DNA of 64,000 nt from Methylobacterium gnaphalii (GCF_007992215.1 NZ_BJZV01000014.1:90985-154984), one strand, 5' to 3'; numbered from the stretch's first letter, positions 18,888 through 27,633 are shown. Program-made: numbers and translations. Notes: generated by a model from the sequence alone, not told the origin.

Positions 18888-19676
18888 TCAGCGACGCGGC
18901 TGCTGTTGGGCGACGCCGAAGCGCACGATTGTGAGACCAGCCTCCGGGGCAGTCTCCGCCGAAGCCGTCTCCACAGTCTTGCCCGTGTCCTGGATGCTGC
19001 GCAGAGCGAGGGAGATCGCGCCGGTCTTCTGCGCGAGGGAGACGATCTCCGCCTGAGCAGGTGTCAGGGCCAGAGTGGCGTTGTCGCCGGTCACGACAGT
19101 CTCGCCATTGCGCTCCTGAACGACTTGGCCGACAGCGAGAACGCGGATGTCGGTGAGGATGGTCTGCGCTATCGGCTCGCCATTGATGCCGGCTGAACCT
19201 TTGCCGATGCTGATGACGTCGACGTGATCATTCGGCAGCACGAAGCCACCCGCTGAGGTCGATCCACCCCGCTGGATCTCGACCGCGACGGCGCGCATAC
19301 CCGCCGGCAGGATTGCCGACATGAAGCCGCTGCCGGCCTTGACCAGCTTCTCGGATCTGATCGGCTCGTTGGCAATGAAAGTCGCCCGGGTCATTGACCC
19401 GGCCGTCTCCTCGAGAGCTTTCGGAGCATTTGCACGCGTGATGTAGCCAGGTGCAAGCGCTTGGTCGGGCCAACGCTGCCAGCGCAGGTCTTCCGGCTTC
19501 AGCGTCTGGCCCATCGGCATGTCGGCAGCCGCTACGAGCACGTCCGTCGTTGGCAGGGCCGGGGCCTGCGCTGCGGGCGGAGAGGGGGGAGGCGCGTCAT
19601 CCCCGCTCATCAAGTAGGCAGCACCGCCGCCCGCGACGAGCGCTATGGCGAGAACGGCGAGACGCGCTGGTTTCAT
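18888..19676 (-). CDS. cpaB: CpaB/RcpC Flp pilus assembly protein
   Basis: A 262-aa protein with one N-terminal membrane segment (about 6-23) and a Pro-rich spacer. A SAF domain (about 42-105, with VLVAAADMPMGQTLKPEDL) is followed by an RcpC-type region with RAVAVEIQRGGSTSAGGF and VLPNDHVDVI. CpaB links the inner-membrane platform to the secretin. It begins the tight cpaB-C-D-E-F-tadB-tadC run; 274 nt separate it from cpaA. Confidence 0.9.
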   Translation of the reverse strand: MKPARLAVLAIALVAGGGAAYLMSGDDAPPPSPPAAQAPALPTTDVLVAAADMPMGQTLKPEDLRWQRWPDQALAPGYITRANAPKALEETAGSMTRATFIANEPIRSEKLVKAGSGFMSAILPAGMRAVAVEIQRGGSTSAGGFVLPNDHVDVISIGKGSAGINGEPIAQTILTDIRVLAVGQVVQERNGETVVTGDNATLALTPAQAEIVSLAQKTGAISLALRSIQDTGKTVETASAETAPEAGLTIVRFGVAQQQPRR

Positions 19677-19950
19677 CGGAGCTAGAGTCCTGACAACGGT
19701 GCGATCACCGTTCAGACGTCAGGCTTAGGTCGGATTCCTCAAATTACGGTTAATTGCTGGTGACCATTGGGTTCTCGCATCGTCCCGTCCGTGCACCAGG
19801 GATCAGTTCGATCCTTCGAACCAGCCAGGAGGCATTCCGCTACACTGGAGCATCAACCTATAGTTGTCATATTAATTGCTGACTTGTAACTCAGGCACAC
19901 GAAGCCGGGCGCTCAGTATCATGATGGTCAGGATACCGTCAGCCAAGGCG

Positions 19951-20457
19951 TCAGAAACCACACACATTCGACCATAATTCCGTCTGAGGAACGACTGCGA
20001 GACCTGCTGCAGCGAGAGCGATGCCGTAGGGTACGCCCGTCTCCTTGTTGTGGAGATGCCTGGCGAAGGGAAGAGACCGGAGCAGCGAAGGCAGCGGGTG
20101 GGCGCGAACCATCAGCAGGAGAATCGTCAATCCGCCGCCGAGGACGGAGGCGACGAGCAAGTAGTCCATCATGTTGCCGATGCCGATCCATAGAGTGGTA
20201 GCGGCCGCTAGCTTGGCGTCGCCACCGCCGATCACGCCAAAGGCGAATAGGGCGAAGGTAATGGTCAGCGTCAGCATCGCGGCACCGACGTGCCAGCCGA
20301 TTTCGGTCCAACTCAACCCGGAAACGCCTACGACTGCCGCAAAGGCAGCGACCAAGGCGAGGGATATCCAATTTGGGATGAGCATTGTCAGCAAATCGCT
20401 CGATGCCGCATAGGCCATGAGAAACGGAAAGACGATGAGGAGGCCGACCCAGCCCAT
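19951..20457 (-). CDS. cpaA: CpaA prepilin peptidase (A24 family)
   Basis: A 168-aa integral-membrane aspartyl protease without the N-terminal methylase domain, as usual for CpaA/TadV. The two catalytic Asp residues are visible: Asp21 in SSDLLTMLIPN and Asp80 in GGGDAK. It cleaves the Flp prepilin leader before the Glu of the GATAIEYG motif in the neighbouring pilin. It is 160 nt downstream of the flp gene, which fits pilin and processing peptidase starting the operon. Confidence 0.9.
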   Translation of the reverse strand: MGWVGLLIVFPFLMAYAASSDLLTMLIPNWISLALVAAFAAVVGVSGLSWTEIGWHVGAAMLTLTITFALFAFGVIGGGDAKLAAATTLWIGIGNMMDYLLVASVLGGGLTILLLMVRAHPLPSLLRSLPFARHLHNKETGVPYGIALAAAGLAVVPQTELWSNVCGF

Positions 20458-20617
20458 GATCGTACAACCCTCGCTGTTTTAGTTTTCGAGGCGGCGCACT
20501 GGAAACGCGCGAAAGGACCGCTATCGGGAGCGATCCTTTCGTCATGACTGCTGTGGAGCACATAGCTGCCAAGCAGCCGGACGCCCCCAAGCGAAAGAGC
20601 GTTGTCGGCGAGTAACC

Positions 20618-20788
20618 CTACGGAGCCGCAACTTTCGTAGCGATGTTGCCAAACTGGGTATTCAGGTTGGTGCCAACGGCCTTGGCGCCGGCAATGATCG
20701 CCACTGCGATGAGAGCAGCGATCAAGCCGTATTCGATGGCGGTCGCGCCGGACTCGTCGGCGAAAAAACGCTTCATGATTGTCTTCAT
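20618..20788 (-). CDS. flp: Flp/Fap major pilin
   Basis: A 56-aa pilin precursor. A short basic leader (MKTIMKRFFADESG) is followed by ATAIEYGLIAALIAVAII, the type IVb Flp prepilin motif with the processing site at G-A and Glu19/Tyr20. A hydrophobic helix and a short tail ending TKVAAP follow. AGGA lies 8-9 nt before the ATG. It is the first gene of the minus-strand tad locus; the 160-nt gap to cpaA suggests separate or attenuated expression, as is common for abundant pilins. Confidence 0.93.
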   Translation of the reverse strand: MKTIMKRFFADESGATAIEYGLIAALIAVAIIAGAKAVGTNLNTQFGNIATKVAAP

Positions 20789-21202
20789 AGCTGTATTCCT
20801 GGTCTAGCAGCTTGCGCGGTTGCTGTCGGAGATCTGTTGTTCGACCCTCGGCTTGCCCAATCTGCTCTCGGGGCGTTGCGATAGCGTTAAATGGTTCGGC
20901 GAAACCGGATCGTCAGCCCGCGTTTCACGTGAATGGTGAAGCAAAGGTTATTGGGATTGTGACAATCTGCATTTGTCGTCTCGACGAGTACCGTTGCTAG
21001 ACGATGCTTCCCTATGCCGTTCATGACGCCGCTTTGGCGCGAGCGTGGCTTGAACAGCCTTCCCGCAACCTCCATATCGTTTTGTGCGGCGAGCGATCGC
21101 TGCCGGAAGCGCTGCCGCGGCGGGTTTCCTGATCCACGAAGTGCCTGTCAGGACATCTCCGAACCGGGCTGTCCTTGGGCTTCGAAAGGTTCGCGCGAGA
21201 CG
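20789..21202. other. 414-bp divergent intergenic region, flp pilin / hsp20
   Basis: This holds the promoters of both the tad locus (leftward) and the small heat-shock gene (rightward). The only element I can name is the sigma-32-like promoter annotated separately at 21049-21077. No ROSE-type thermometer hairpin pairing with the hsp20 ribosome-binding site was recognised by eye, and no small gene is supported. Confidence 0.5.
21049..21077 (+). promoter_or_regulatory. putative sigma-32 (RpoH) heat-shock promoter of hsp20
   Basis: CTTGAA at 21049-21054, a 15-nt spacer, then CTCCATAT at 21070-21077. The E. coli sigma-32 consensus is CTTGAA, 13-15 nt, CCCCATNT, so only one position differs. The predicted start near 21084 leaves a leader of about 120 nt before the hsp20 ATG at 21203. 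That the downstream gene is a small heat-shock protein makes chance less likely. Confidence 0.6.
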
Positions 21203-21634
21203 ATGACACGGCCTTCTCCGTTCGGGCATCCCTTCCTTCTGGGCTTCGACGAGATCGAGCAGGCGCTCGACCGTGTGTCGAAAGCCGCTAACGACGGTTA
21301 TCCGCCCTACAACATCGAGCGTGTCGGTCGCACGGAGTGCGAGCCGGAACGGTTACGCATCACGCTCGCAGTGGCTGGCTTCACGCGAGACCAGCTCGAC
21401 GTCATGTTGGAAGAGAACCAGCTCGTGGTTCGAGGCCGCCAGATTGACGACAAGTCGCGTCAATTCTTGCATCGCGGCATCGCCGCCCGCCAATTTCAGC
21501 GAGCTTTCCTTCTCGCCGATGGGATGGAGGTGCTGGGTGCCGACCTGTCGAACGGCCTGTTGTCCATCGACCTCGCTCGGCCAGAACCCGAGCGCGTTAT
21601 TCGCAAGATTACGATCGCGGCCAAGGATGTGTGA
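21203..21634 (+). CDS. Hsp20 (alpha-crystallin) small heat-shock protein
   Basis: A 143-aa IbpA-type chaperone. The N-terminus PFGHPFLLGFDEIEQALDR is followed by YPPYNIER, which opens the alpha-crystallin domain in alphaproteobacterial class A Hsp20s. The domain continues through LRITLAVAGF to LSIDLARPEPE. It holds unfolded proteins during heat stress. The ATG at 21203 fits family length, whereas the frame from 21014 would add about 63 non-homologous residues. A DUF1150 gene follows after 101 nt, a common alphaproteobacterial pairing. Confidence 0.9.
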   Translation: MTRPSPFGHPFLLGFDEIEQALDRVSKAANDGYPPYNIERVGRTECEPERLRITLAVAGFTRDQLDVMLEENQLVVRGRQIDDKSRQFLHRGIAARQFQRAFLLADGMEVLGADLSNGLLSIDLARPEPERVIRKITIAAKDV

Positions 21635-21735
21635 TGGAGCACACCTTACGGAACGATCGTTTACCCATCCGGAGTTGTCGCCGCACTGAGGCGGGACCAC
21701 ATCCCGGAGAACGCTCTGCCACTTGGAGGGCCATC

Positions 21736-22005
21736 ATGACCGAGTTCGACACCTCATCGACTGCTGTCCCGCAGTTCGATCCGTCCGAGTTTGCCTCGCT
21801 GGGCGAAGGCCAGATCGCATATGTCCGCCCGATCCGCTCGGACGAGGTTCGCCAGTTCTTCCCGCAGGCCCCGGAGTTGACGCCAGGCCTAGATCTGTAC
21901 GCCCTGCTCTCGGCAAGCGGCGCCCCGATCCTTCTGGCTGATTCCCGCGATGTCGCCCTGGCCAATGCCATGGCGCATGACCTTCACACCGTGAGCCTGC
22001 ACTGA
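21736..22005 (+). CDS. DUF1150 family protein
   Basis: An 89-aa acidic protein with GQIAYVRPIRSDEV and LYALLSASGAPILLADSR, typical of DUF1150, a small family of alphaproteobacteria often encoded just after hsp20. The function is unknown; the pairing suggests a stress role. The ATG at 21736 has GGAGGG about 5 nt upstream (21725-21730), which decides the start. Confidence 0.85.
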   Translation: MTEFDTSSTAVPQFDPSEFASLGEGQIAYVRPIRSDEVRQFFPQAPELTPGLDLYALLSASGAPILLADSRDVALANAMAHDLHTVSLH

Positions 22006-22024
22006 CGTCCGCCATGAGCGGCCA

Positions 22025-22825
22025 TCAGGCAATCGCTTCTACCGTTCGCAGGATGAGTTCGATGTCCTGCGGGCGGGAGAGGCGGTGATCGCCGTCCTTG
22101 ATGAGCGTCAGAATAGTGCCCTTTGCCGGAAGTCGGTCGATAGTCTTCAGGGCGTGGGTATACGGCACGTCCGGGTCGTTCATTCCCTGCAGGATATGGA
22201 CGGGGCAGCCTAGATCCAGTGCGTCGGTGAGCAAGCGATTGCGTCGGCCGTCTTCGATCAGGGCGCGCGTCACGGGAGTGGGCTCTGGAGAGTAGGACGT
22301 GTCGCGATACCACACGCCGCGCTGTTCGATCTCCGCCCGCACCTCAGCGGGAAAAGCTTCCCACATCAGATCATGCGTGAAATCAAGCGCTGGCGCGATC
22401 AGTACGATTCCAGCTGGATGCCCATGGCCCTGACGAAACCTTTCGCGGACAGCCAGGGCTGTTACCCAGCCCCCCATGGATGACCCAACGAGAATTGGAC
22501 GGTCATCCGCAAACCGTTCGATGACCGCAACAGCATCCTCAACCCAGGTCGAGATGACGGCGTTGACGAAGGCGCCGCTCGATTCACCGTGACCCGTGTA
22601 ATCGAACCGGACCAACGGACGCCCGTGGCGCTCTGCCCAGGCATCGAGTGCCCTGGCCTTCGTCGCGCGCATGTCGGAGCGGAAGCCGCCGAGCCAAACG
22701 ATCGGGCGACCATCGCCCGAGCGGACACGTAAGGCGATCTCCCGCTGCTGCGCGCCAGCACCGACTGTGATCGTCGCGACCGGCAGATCGTCGTCCGGGC
22801 CGTTGATCGCGTTGTCTTGCGCCAT
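22025..22825 (-). CDS. alpha/beta-hydrolase, serine hydrolase
   Basis: A 266-aa hydrolase. The nucleophile elbow is GSSMGG with Ser116, the oxyanion HGG-like region is WLGGFRSD (44-51), and the likely acid is Asp217 or Asp219 in GMNDPDVP. The catalytic base is His247 in DGDHRLS. The RFDYTGHGESSG segment before the elbow is typical of the carboxylesterase/palmitoyl thioesterase ABHD10-like branch; the substrate is not inferable. ATG 22825 has AAGGA about 10 nt upstream; ATG 22858 is an alternative start. It is convergent with the DUF1150 gene. Confidence 0.85.
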   Translation of the reverse strand: MAQDNAINGPDDDLPVATITVGAGAQQREIALRVRSGDGRPIVWLGGFRSDMRATKARALDAWAERHGRPLVRFDYTGHGESSGAFVNAVISTWVEDAVAVIERFADDRPILVGSSMGGWVTALAVRERFRQGHGHPAGIVLIAPALDFTHDLMWEAFPAEVRAEIEQRGVWYRDTSYSPEPTPVTRALIEDGRRNRLLTDALDLGCPVHILQGMNDPDVPYTHALKTIDRLPAKGTILTLIKDGDHRLSRPQDIELILRTVEAIA

Positions 22826-22985
22826 GTCGTATCGGTCCTTGCGATCAACCGCTGCCATGTCTCAGGACATGCCGGCTTCGTTTACGGAAACCTAAAGCGC
22901 CCGCGCGATCTTGAGGCAATGATCGAAAACAAAATGTTCGGCTGGCCTAGCGCAGCCTGTGGAGCGGCCGACCCTGGCATGATCG

Positions 22986-24227
22986 ATGCTGGTCGGCCGG
23001 GATTTGTTCGCGATGAATGAGCCGAACCGCACCGGCACCTTCCCAAGTGAGGCTGCACCGCTCGCCGGCCTCACCATCCTCCAAATCATCCCGAGCCTCG
23101 ATGCGGGCGGCGCGGAGCGCACGACGGTCGATATCGCCGAGGCGATCGCCGCAGCGGGGGGACGGGCGCTTGTCGCAACAAAGGAAGGCCGGCTGGTCGG
23201 CGAGCTGCAGGCCAAGGGCGGCGTTTGGCTTCCGTTTCCGGCAGATGCCAAGAACCCGGCGACGATGGCGCTCAACGTGTTTAAGCTGGCCAAGCTGTGC
23301 CGGCGGGAGGGTGTGAGCCTAATCCACGCGCGCTCCCGCGCACCGGCTTGGGTCGCGCTCGGTGCCGCACGTCAGCTCCGGGTGCCCTTCGTGACGACCT
23401 ATCATGGCAGCTATTCCGGCGTGAGCAGCGTGAAGGTGCTGTACAACTCGGTGATGGCACGCGGCGACGTTGTCATCGCCAACTCGCACTACACGGCGGA
23501 TTTGATCCAGGCGCGGCATCCTGATCAGGCGAGAGACCGAATCCGGGTGATCCATCGCGGAACGGATCTCTCCGTTTTCAACGCTGGCGCCGTCACGGCG
23601 ACACGGGTCGAGGCGTTGCGCCGGAACTGGGGCGTATCCTCTCACGAGCAGATCATCCTGCTGGCCGCACGGCTGACAGCATGGAAGGGCCAACGGGTGC
23701 TCATCGAGGCGGCCGCCTTGCTGCGCAACCGTGGTTTCAAGGACTTTGCAGTGGTGCTGGCGGGCGATGCGCAGGGGCGCACAGGCTACGAGCGCGAACT
23801 CGATGCCCTGGTCGCAGCGCGCGGCCTTGAGGGCGTCGTGCGCCGGGTCGGCCATTGCACCGACATGCCGGCTGCCTTCCGCGCGGCCTCCGTGGTCGCC
23901 GTCCCCTCCGTGGAGCCCGAGGCCTTCGGACGCTCAGCGGTTGAGGCCCAGGCACTCGGGACGCCGGTGGTCGTCACCGGTATCGGAGCTGTCCCGGAGA
24001 CAGTACTGGCACCGCCGGAGACGGAGGCCTTCCGACGCACCGGATGGCGGGTGCCGCCCAACGATCCAGCTGCCCTCGCGGAGGCGCTCGGCGAGCTTCT
24101 CGCACTCGGTGCCAGTGCCCGGGACGCTCTGGCGCTACGAGCACGGGCGCATGTCGAGACGCATTTCTCGCTCGAGACCATGATCGCGAATACCCTCGAC
24201 GTGTATCGAGGACTGCTTCAGCGTTAA
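22986..24227 (+). CDS. GT4-family glycosyltransferase
   Basis: A 413-aa GT-B glycosyltransferase. The N-terminal Rossmann half begins ILQIIPSLDAGGAERTTVDI, the acceptor-side motif of GT4 enzymes. The C-terminal half contains LLAARLTAWKGQRVLIEA and the nucleotide-sugar E-x7-E element VEPEAFGRSAVEAQALGTPV. It probably acts on lipopolysaccharide or exopolysaccharide. The start may instead be ATG 23013 (MNEPNR); neither has a strong Shine-Dalgarno site. It stands alone between the hydrolase and infC. Confidence 0.88.
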   Translation: MLVGRDLFAMNEPNRTGTFPSEAAPLAGLTILQIIPSLDAGGAERTTVDIAEAIAAAGGRALVATKEGRLVGELQAKGGVWLPFPADAKNPATMALNVFKLAKLCRREGVSLIHARSRAPAWVALGAARQLRVPFVTTYHGSYSGVSSVKVLYNSVMARGDVVIANSHYTADLIQARHPDQARDRIRVIHRGTDLSVFNAGAVTATRVEALRRNWGVSSHEQIILLAARLTAWKGQRVLIEAAALLRNRGFKDFAVVLAGDAQGRTGYERELDALVAARGLEGVVRRVGHCTDMPAAFRAASVVAVPSVEPEAFGRSAVEAQALGTPVVVTGIGAVPETVLAPPETEAFRRTGWRVPPNDPAALAEALGELLALGASARDALALRARAHVETHFSLETMIANTLDVYRGLLQR

Positions 24228-24402
24228 GGCTGTCGAGCGTGCCGAAGGTGCGGCATGAACCGAAACAGTCTCTTCGAGTTGACTTGTCTGAAGGTTTTGC
24301 CAAGGTGCTGTAAACCGGCCTAGCTGGTTCACATGGTGGCCGGGACCTGCCCAGGGGCGGATTCAAGGCTGCCGTTTTGTCGTTTTTCAGGAGATCAAAG
24401 CC

Positions 24403-24945
24403 ATTCGTAGACCTATGAGAGCCATGCCGGCCCCGCAGAAGGACGGGCCGCGCGCCAACCGAGACATCCGTGGCGTCCGTGAGGTTCAGCTCATCGACCA
24501 GGACGGACAGAACAAGGGCGTCGTTCCCTTTTTCGAAGCGCTCGAGATGGCAGAGGAAGTCGGTCTCGATCTGGTCGAGATCGCTCCGAACTCCGTTCCT
24601 CCCGTCTGCAAGTTCCTTGACTACGGGCGGTTCCGCTTCCTTGAGCAGAAGAAGCAGAACGAAGCCCGCAAGCGGCAGAAGACGGTCGAGGTCAAGGAGA
24701 TCAAGCTCCGCCCCGGCATCGACAAGCACGACTACGATACGAAGATGAAGTCCGTGCATCGGTTCTTCGAAGAGGGCGACAAGGTCAAGGTGACCCTGCG
24801 CTTCCGCGGTCGCGAGATGGCGCACCAAGACATCGGCCTTCGCCTCTTGGAGCGGGTGAAATCCGAGACGGCCGAGATCGCCAAGGTCGAGAGCGAACCG
24901 ATGCTCGAAGGCCGTCAGATGATCATGATCCTGGCCCCGCGCTGA
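24403..24945 (+). CDS. infC: translation initiation factor IF-3, apparent AUU start
   Basis: A 180-aa IF-3. The N-domain has [19 protein letters not shown], and the C-domain has [17 protein letters not shown] and the terminal [13 protein letters not shown] place the start at ATT 24403 (reading I-R-R-P-M-R-A-M), because AGGAG (24389-24393) is 9 nt before it but 21 nt before the first ATG at 24415. Rare AUU starts of infC are known to allow autorepression by IF-3, and many alphaproteobacterial IF-3s begin (M)RRP. An ATG-start annotation would be 24415-24945. A strong terminator follows. Confidence 0.9.
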   Translation: MRRPMRAMPAPQKDGPRANRDIRGVREVQLIDQDGQNKGVVPFFEALEMAEEVGLDLVEIAPNSVPPVCKFLDYGRFRFLEQKKQNEARKRQKTVEVKEIKLRPGIDKHDYDTKMKSVHRFFEEGDKVKVTLRFRGREMAHQDIGLRLLERVKSETAEIAKVESEPMLEGRQMIMILAPR

Positions 24946-24981
24946 GCCCATCGCTCGCGCAATCCAGTCGGTCGACGTTTT

Positions 24982-25008
24982 CGCCGCCTCCGAACGAGGC
25001 GGCGTTTT
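24982..25008 (+). terminator. rho-independent terminator of infC
   Basis: A 9-bp GC stem CGCCGCCTC / GAGGCGGCG (24982-24990 and 24996-25004) with a CGAAC loop, followed by TTTT. It lies 37 nt past the infC stop and implies that infC is not transcribed together with rpmI-rplT. Confidence 0.85.
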
Positions 25009-25105
25009 CGTGTCCGGTGCTCCCAAGTCGTTCCGGGGCTCGCCTTGGCGAAACCCGGAAACCACGACTGAGCACTGATCACTACAGTGTGACAGGTCGA
25101 TTCAG

Positions 25106-25124
25106 GGCTGCGCTTCGCGCAGCC
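25106..25124. other. perfect hairpin between convergent infC and debranching-enzyme genes
   Basis: GGCTGCGC, a 3-nt TTC loop, and GCGCAGCC form an 8-bp stem just beyond the end of the minus-strand debranching gene (stop at 25144). There is no T-run on either side, so it may be a 3'-end stabiliser instead of an intrinsic terminator. Confidence 0.4.
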
Positions 25125-25143
25125 GGAATGAAGGCAATTGCGA

Positions 25144-27486
25144 TCACTTCAACAGTGAGATTTGCACGTCACCCGTCCGGCGCTCCACCGCGACGGTGAC
25201 GTCGTCGCCGTGCCGGTGCACGCGCAGATCCACGCGCGAGTTGCCGAGCTTCAGGTTGTACAGCGTGACCGCGTCGAGGAAGTGCGGCAGCATCGGGTTG
25301 CGCAGGCGGATGCGGTTCTTGTCGTGCACGATTTCCAGGCCGAGGCAGGAGGCGAGCAGCGCGAAGGGCGTCGCCGCCGCCCAGGCCTGCGGCGAGCAGG
25401 CGACGGGGTAGTTCACCGGGCCGCGCTGACGGCGGCGCATGAAGCCGCAGAACAGCTCCGGCAGACGCTTCTGGTCCTGATAGAGGGAGGTATCGAACAG
25501 GCCCTGGAAGACGCGGGTGGCCTCGGGCTTCAATTCGTAACGGGCAAAGCCCATGGCGATCATGGCGTTGTCGTGGGGCCAGATTGAACCGTTGTGATAC
25601 GACATCGGGTTGTAGCGCGCCTCGCCCTTGGCGATCGTGCGGATGCCCCAGCCATTGTAGCCATCGTTGCAGAGGAGTTGGTCGGCTACCTGCTGCGCAC
25701 GCTCGGGCTTCGCAATGCCGGTGAACAGGGCGTGACCCGCATTCGAGGAGCGCACGGCGCATTGCCGCTTGTCGCCGTCGAGCGCGAGGACGTAGGTACC
25801 GATGTCGTCGTTCCAGAACGCCTTGTCGAAGGCTTCACGCAAGGCGTAGGCCTGCTTCTCGAGCTTGATCGCGAGCTCGGAATGGCCCGTCAGCACTGCG
25901 AGCTTCGCGGCACCTTTTTTGGCAGCGTAGACGTAGCCCTGCACCTCGCAGAGCGCGATCGGCGCCTTGGCCATGCTGCCATCGGCATGGAAGATTGAGT
26001 CGTGGCTGTCCTTCCAGCCCTGGTTGGCGAGGCCGTTCTCGGTCTCGCGGATGTATTCCACGAAGCCGTCTCCATCCCGGTCGCCGTAAGTGTCGATCCA
26101 ATCGAGCGCGAGCTTGAGAGCTGGCCAGATATGCTTGATCGTGTCCAGGTCGCCAGTAACGGCGTAATACTCGGCAGCCAACATCACAAAAAGCGGCGTG
26201 CCGTCGATGGTGCCGTAATAGTGCCGGAACGGGACCTCGCCGAGCATGGCCATCTCGCCACGTCGTGTCTCGTGAAGCACCTTGCCGGGCTGGGCATCAG
26301 CGGCAGGATCGACGGCCTTGGCCTGCGTGGCGGCGAGGAAGCGCAGCACGCCCTTGCCGAAATTCGGGTCGATCCACAGCGCCATCATCGCCGTGATGAT
26401 GCCGTCGCGCCCGAACACCGTGGAGTACCAGGGGATGCCGGCGAAGGGATAGATTCCCTCCTGCGTACGGCTCGCGAGCATGTAGAGATCGGCGGTTGCC
26501 CGGCAGAGGGACTCGTTGAACTGGTCGTTCGACGAAATGATCGTGGTGATGCCGGCTGTGAGCTGGCGCTGGTCGCGGCGGTTGTCGCGATAGGCGCGAG
26601 CGAAGATGCGTCCCTCGGATAGGCCCCTGGTTGCGCGCTCGCCGCCGGAGCTACCCGCTGCGCGCGAGAGGGCGGCGGCGGCGTCCTCGCCGGCGCGCTG
26701 CTCGGTCGGCACACTGGTGAAGGCGCGGTGAGAGTCGCAAACGACGCGGATGAACATCGAGGTGTGCTCACCCGGGTTCATCGTCACCTCGAACTCGGCG
26801 CGGCCCGGCTCGATACGCTTCGGTGTCGGGCCGAAATGCAGGGAGGTACTACGGACAATCTCATCGAGGCCGACGTAGCGGAACTGCACCGTGTTCTCGT
26901 TCGCCACCTGGACCGAGCGCTTGCCGAACCGGGTGCGATTGGTGCCGCGCACCTCGAAGAGGTCCCGGAAATCGGCGTCAAAGGTCACGCTGATCTTCAG
27001 GGTCCTGCGGCGCGTATCGTAGTTGCGCAGGCCGATCCGGTCGTAGCAGGTGCCCTTGAACAGGAACTTGGTGCGTTCAATCGCAATAAGTTCGCGCGGG
27101 ATCGAGGTCTCGTCCTGGGCATCAATCCGGATGTCCGGCGTCGTCATGTCGACGCTGAGCGCGCCGTTGTCGTCCTGCATCACGGATGACAAGATCAGCG
27201 GCCGCTGATCCTCCACGGTGAAGGCGAGGCGCGACAGGTAGCGCGTGTCCTGGAAATAAATTCCCTCGGGGCCGGCGAAGACACCAATGTCGCCGTGGGT
27301 ATCGAGGACGGCGAAGGCTTCGCCGTACTTGAGCGACCGCAGTGGCCGCTCGACGAGCGAGGTCTGCGCCTCGATGTGATACTGCGGGAGCGCTTCGTCG
27401 GCGTCCTGGAAGCCGAGGACCGGTTTGGTCGTGGTGTCGTCATCCGCGACGACCTGAGCCTTCGCCGCTGCCTCGTCTGCTGCCAT
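25144..27486 (-). CDS. glycogen-debranching family protein (amylo-alpha-1,6-glucosidase type)
   Basis: A 780-aa protein. The N-terminal glycogen-debranching domain (about 40-230) includes VLDTHGDIGVF and GIYFQDTRYLSRL. A C-terminal (alpha/alpha)6-barrel follows, with IPWYSTVFGRDGIITAMM (substrate-pocket Asp) and WPHDNAMIAMGFARY. This architecture belongs to bacterial amylo-alpha-1,6-glucosidase-like enzymes acting on glycogen or related alpha-glucans. The upstream same-strand glycosyltransferase suggests a joint role in storage or stress polysaccharide metabolism, but two hairpins separate them. AAAGGG lies about 9-12 nt before the ATG. Confidence 0.87.
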   Translation of the reverse strand: MAADEAAAKAQVVADDDTTTKPVLGFQDADEALPQYHIEAQTSLVERPLRSLKYGEAFAVLDTHGDIGVFAGPEGIYFQDTRYLSRLAFTVEDQRPLILSSVMQDDNGALSVDMTTPDIRIDAQDETSIPRELIAIERTKFLFKGTCYDRIGLRNYDTRRRTLKISVTFDADFRDLFEVRGTNRTRFGKRSVQVANENTVQFRYVGLDEIVRSTSLHFGPTPKRIEPGRAEFEVTMNPGEHTSMFIRVVCDSHRAFTSVPTEQRAGEDAAAALSRAAGSSGGERATRGLSEGRIFARAYRDNRRDQRQLTAGITTIISSNDQFNESLCRATADLYMLASRTQEGIYPFAGIPWYSTVFGRDGIITAMMALWIDPNFGKGVLRFLAATQAKAVDPAADAQPGKVLHETRRGEMAMLGEVPFRHYYGTIDGTPLFVMLAAEYYAVTGDLDTIKHIWPALKLALDWIDTYGDRDGDGFVEYIRETENGLANQGWKDSHDSIFHADGSMAKAPIALCEVQGYVYAAKKGAAKLAVLTGHSELAIKLEKQAYALREAFDKAFWNDDIGTYVLALDGDKRQCAVRSSNAGHALFTGIAKPERAQQVADQLLCNDGYNGWGIRTIAKGEARYNPMSYHNGSIWPHDNAMIAMGFARYELKPEATRVFQGLFDTSLYQDQKRLPELFCGFMRRRQRGPVNYPVACSPQAWAAATPFALLASCLGLEIVHDKNRIRLRNPMLPHFLDAVTLYNLKLGNSRVDLRVHRHGDDVTVAVERRTGDVQISLLK

Positions 27487-27545
27487 GCCGAGTACCCTTT
27501 GCTGCGATGATACCGGACTGTCCGCGCTGAAGCGCGAATCATAAA

Positions 27546-27569
27546 GGCCGCCGATATTAAACGGCGGCC
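27546..27569 (-). terminator. hairpin with T-rich tail upstream of the debranching gene
   Basis: GGCCGCCG / CGGCGGCC (27546-27553 and 27562-27569) with an 8-nt AT loop; on the minus strand it is followed by TTTAT. It is likely an intrinsic terminator for the upstream glycosyltransferase transcript, or an attenuator in the 5' leader of the debranching gene. Confidence 0.6.
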
Positions 27570-27597
27570 CAGTTCGGACACGTCAGTTAGGCGATAA

Positions 27598-27626
27598 ATC
27601 GGCGCCGGCGAGGGGCCGGCGCCGAT
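27598..27626 (-). terminator. 12-bp perfect hairpin after the glycosyltransferase gene
   Basis: ATCGGCGCCGGC pairs perfectly with GCCGGCGCCGAT around a 5-nt loop, starting 8 nt past the minus-strand stop at 27634. The minus-strand tail is TTATC, so it is only weakly T-rich. Together with the hairpin at 27546-27569 it makes a tandem terminator arrangement. Confidence 0.6.
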
Positions 27627-27633
27627 GAATTCA

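Noticed and set aside
21078..21202. ROSE RNA thermometer in the hsp20 leader
   Set aside because: No stem pairing with the region before the hsp20 ATG with the usual bulged pattern was recognised by eye; a folding calculation would be needed to exclude it.
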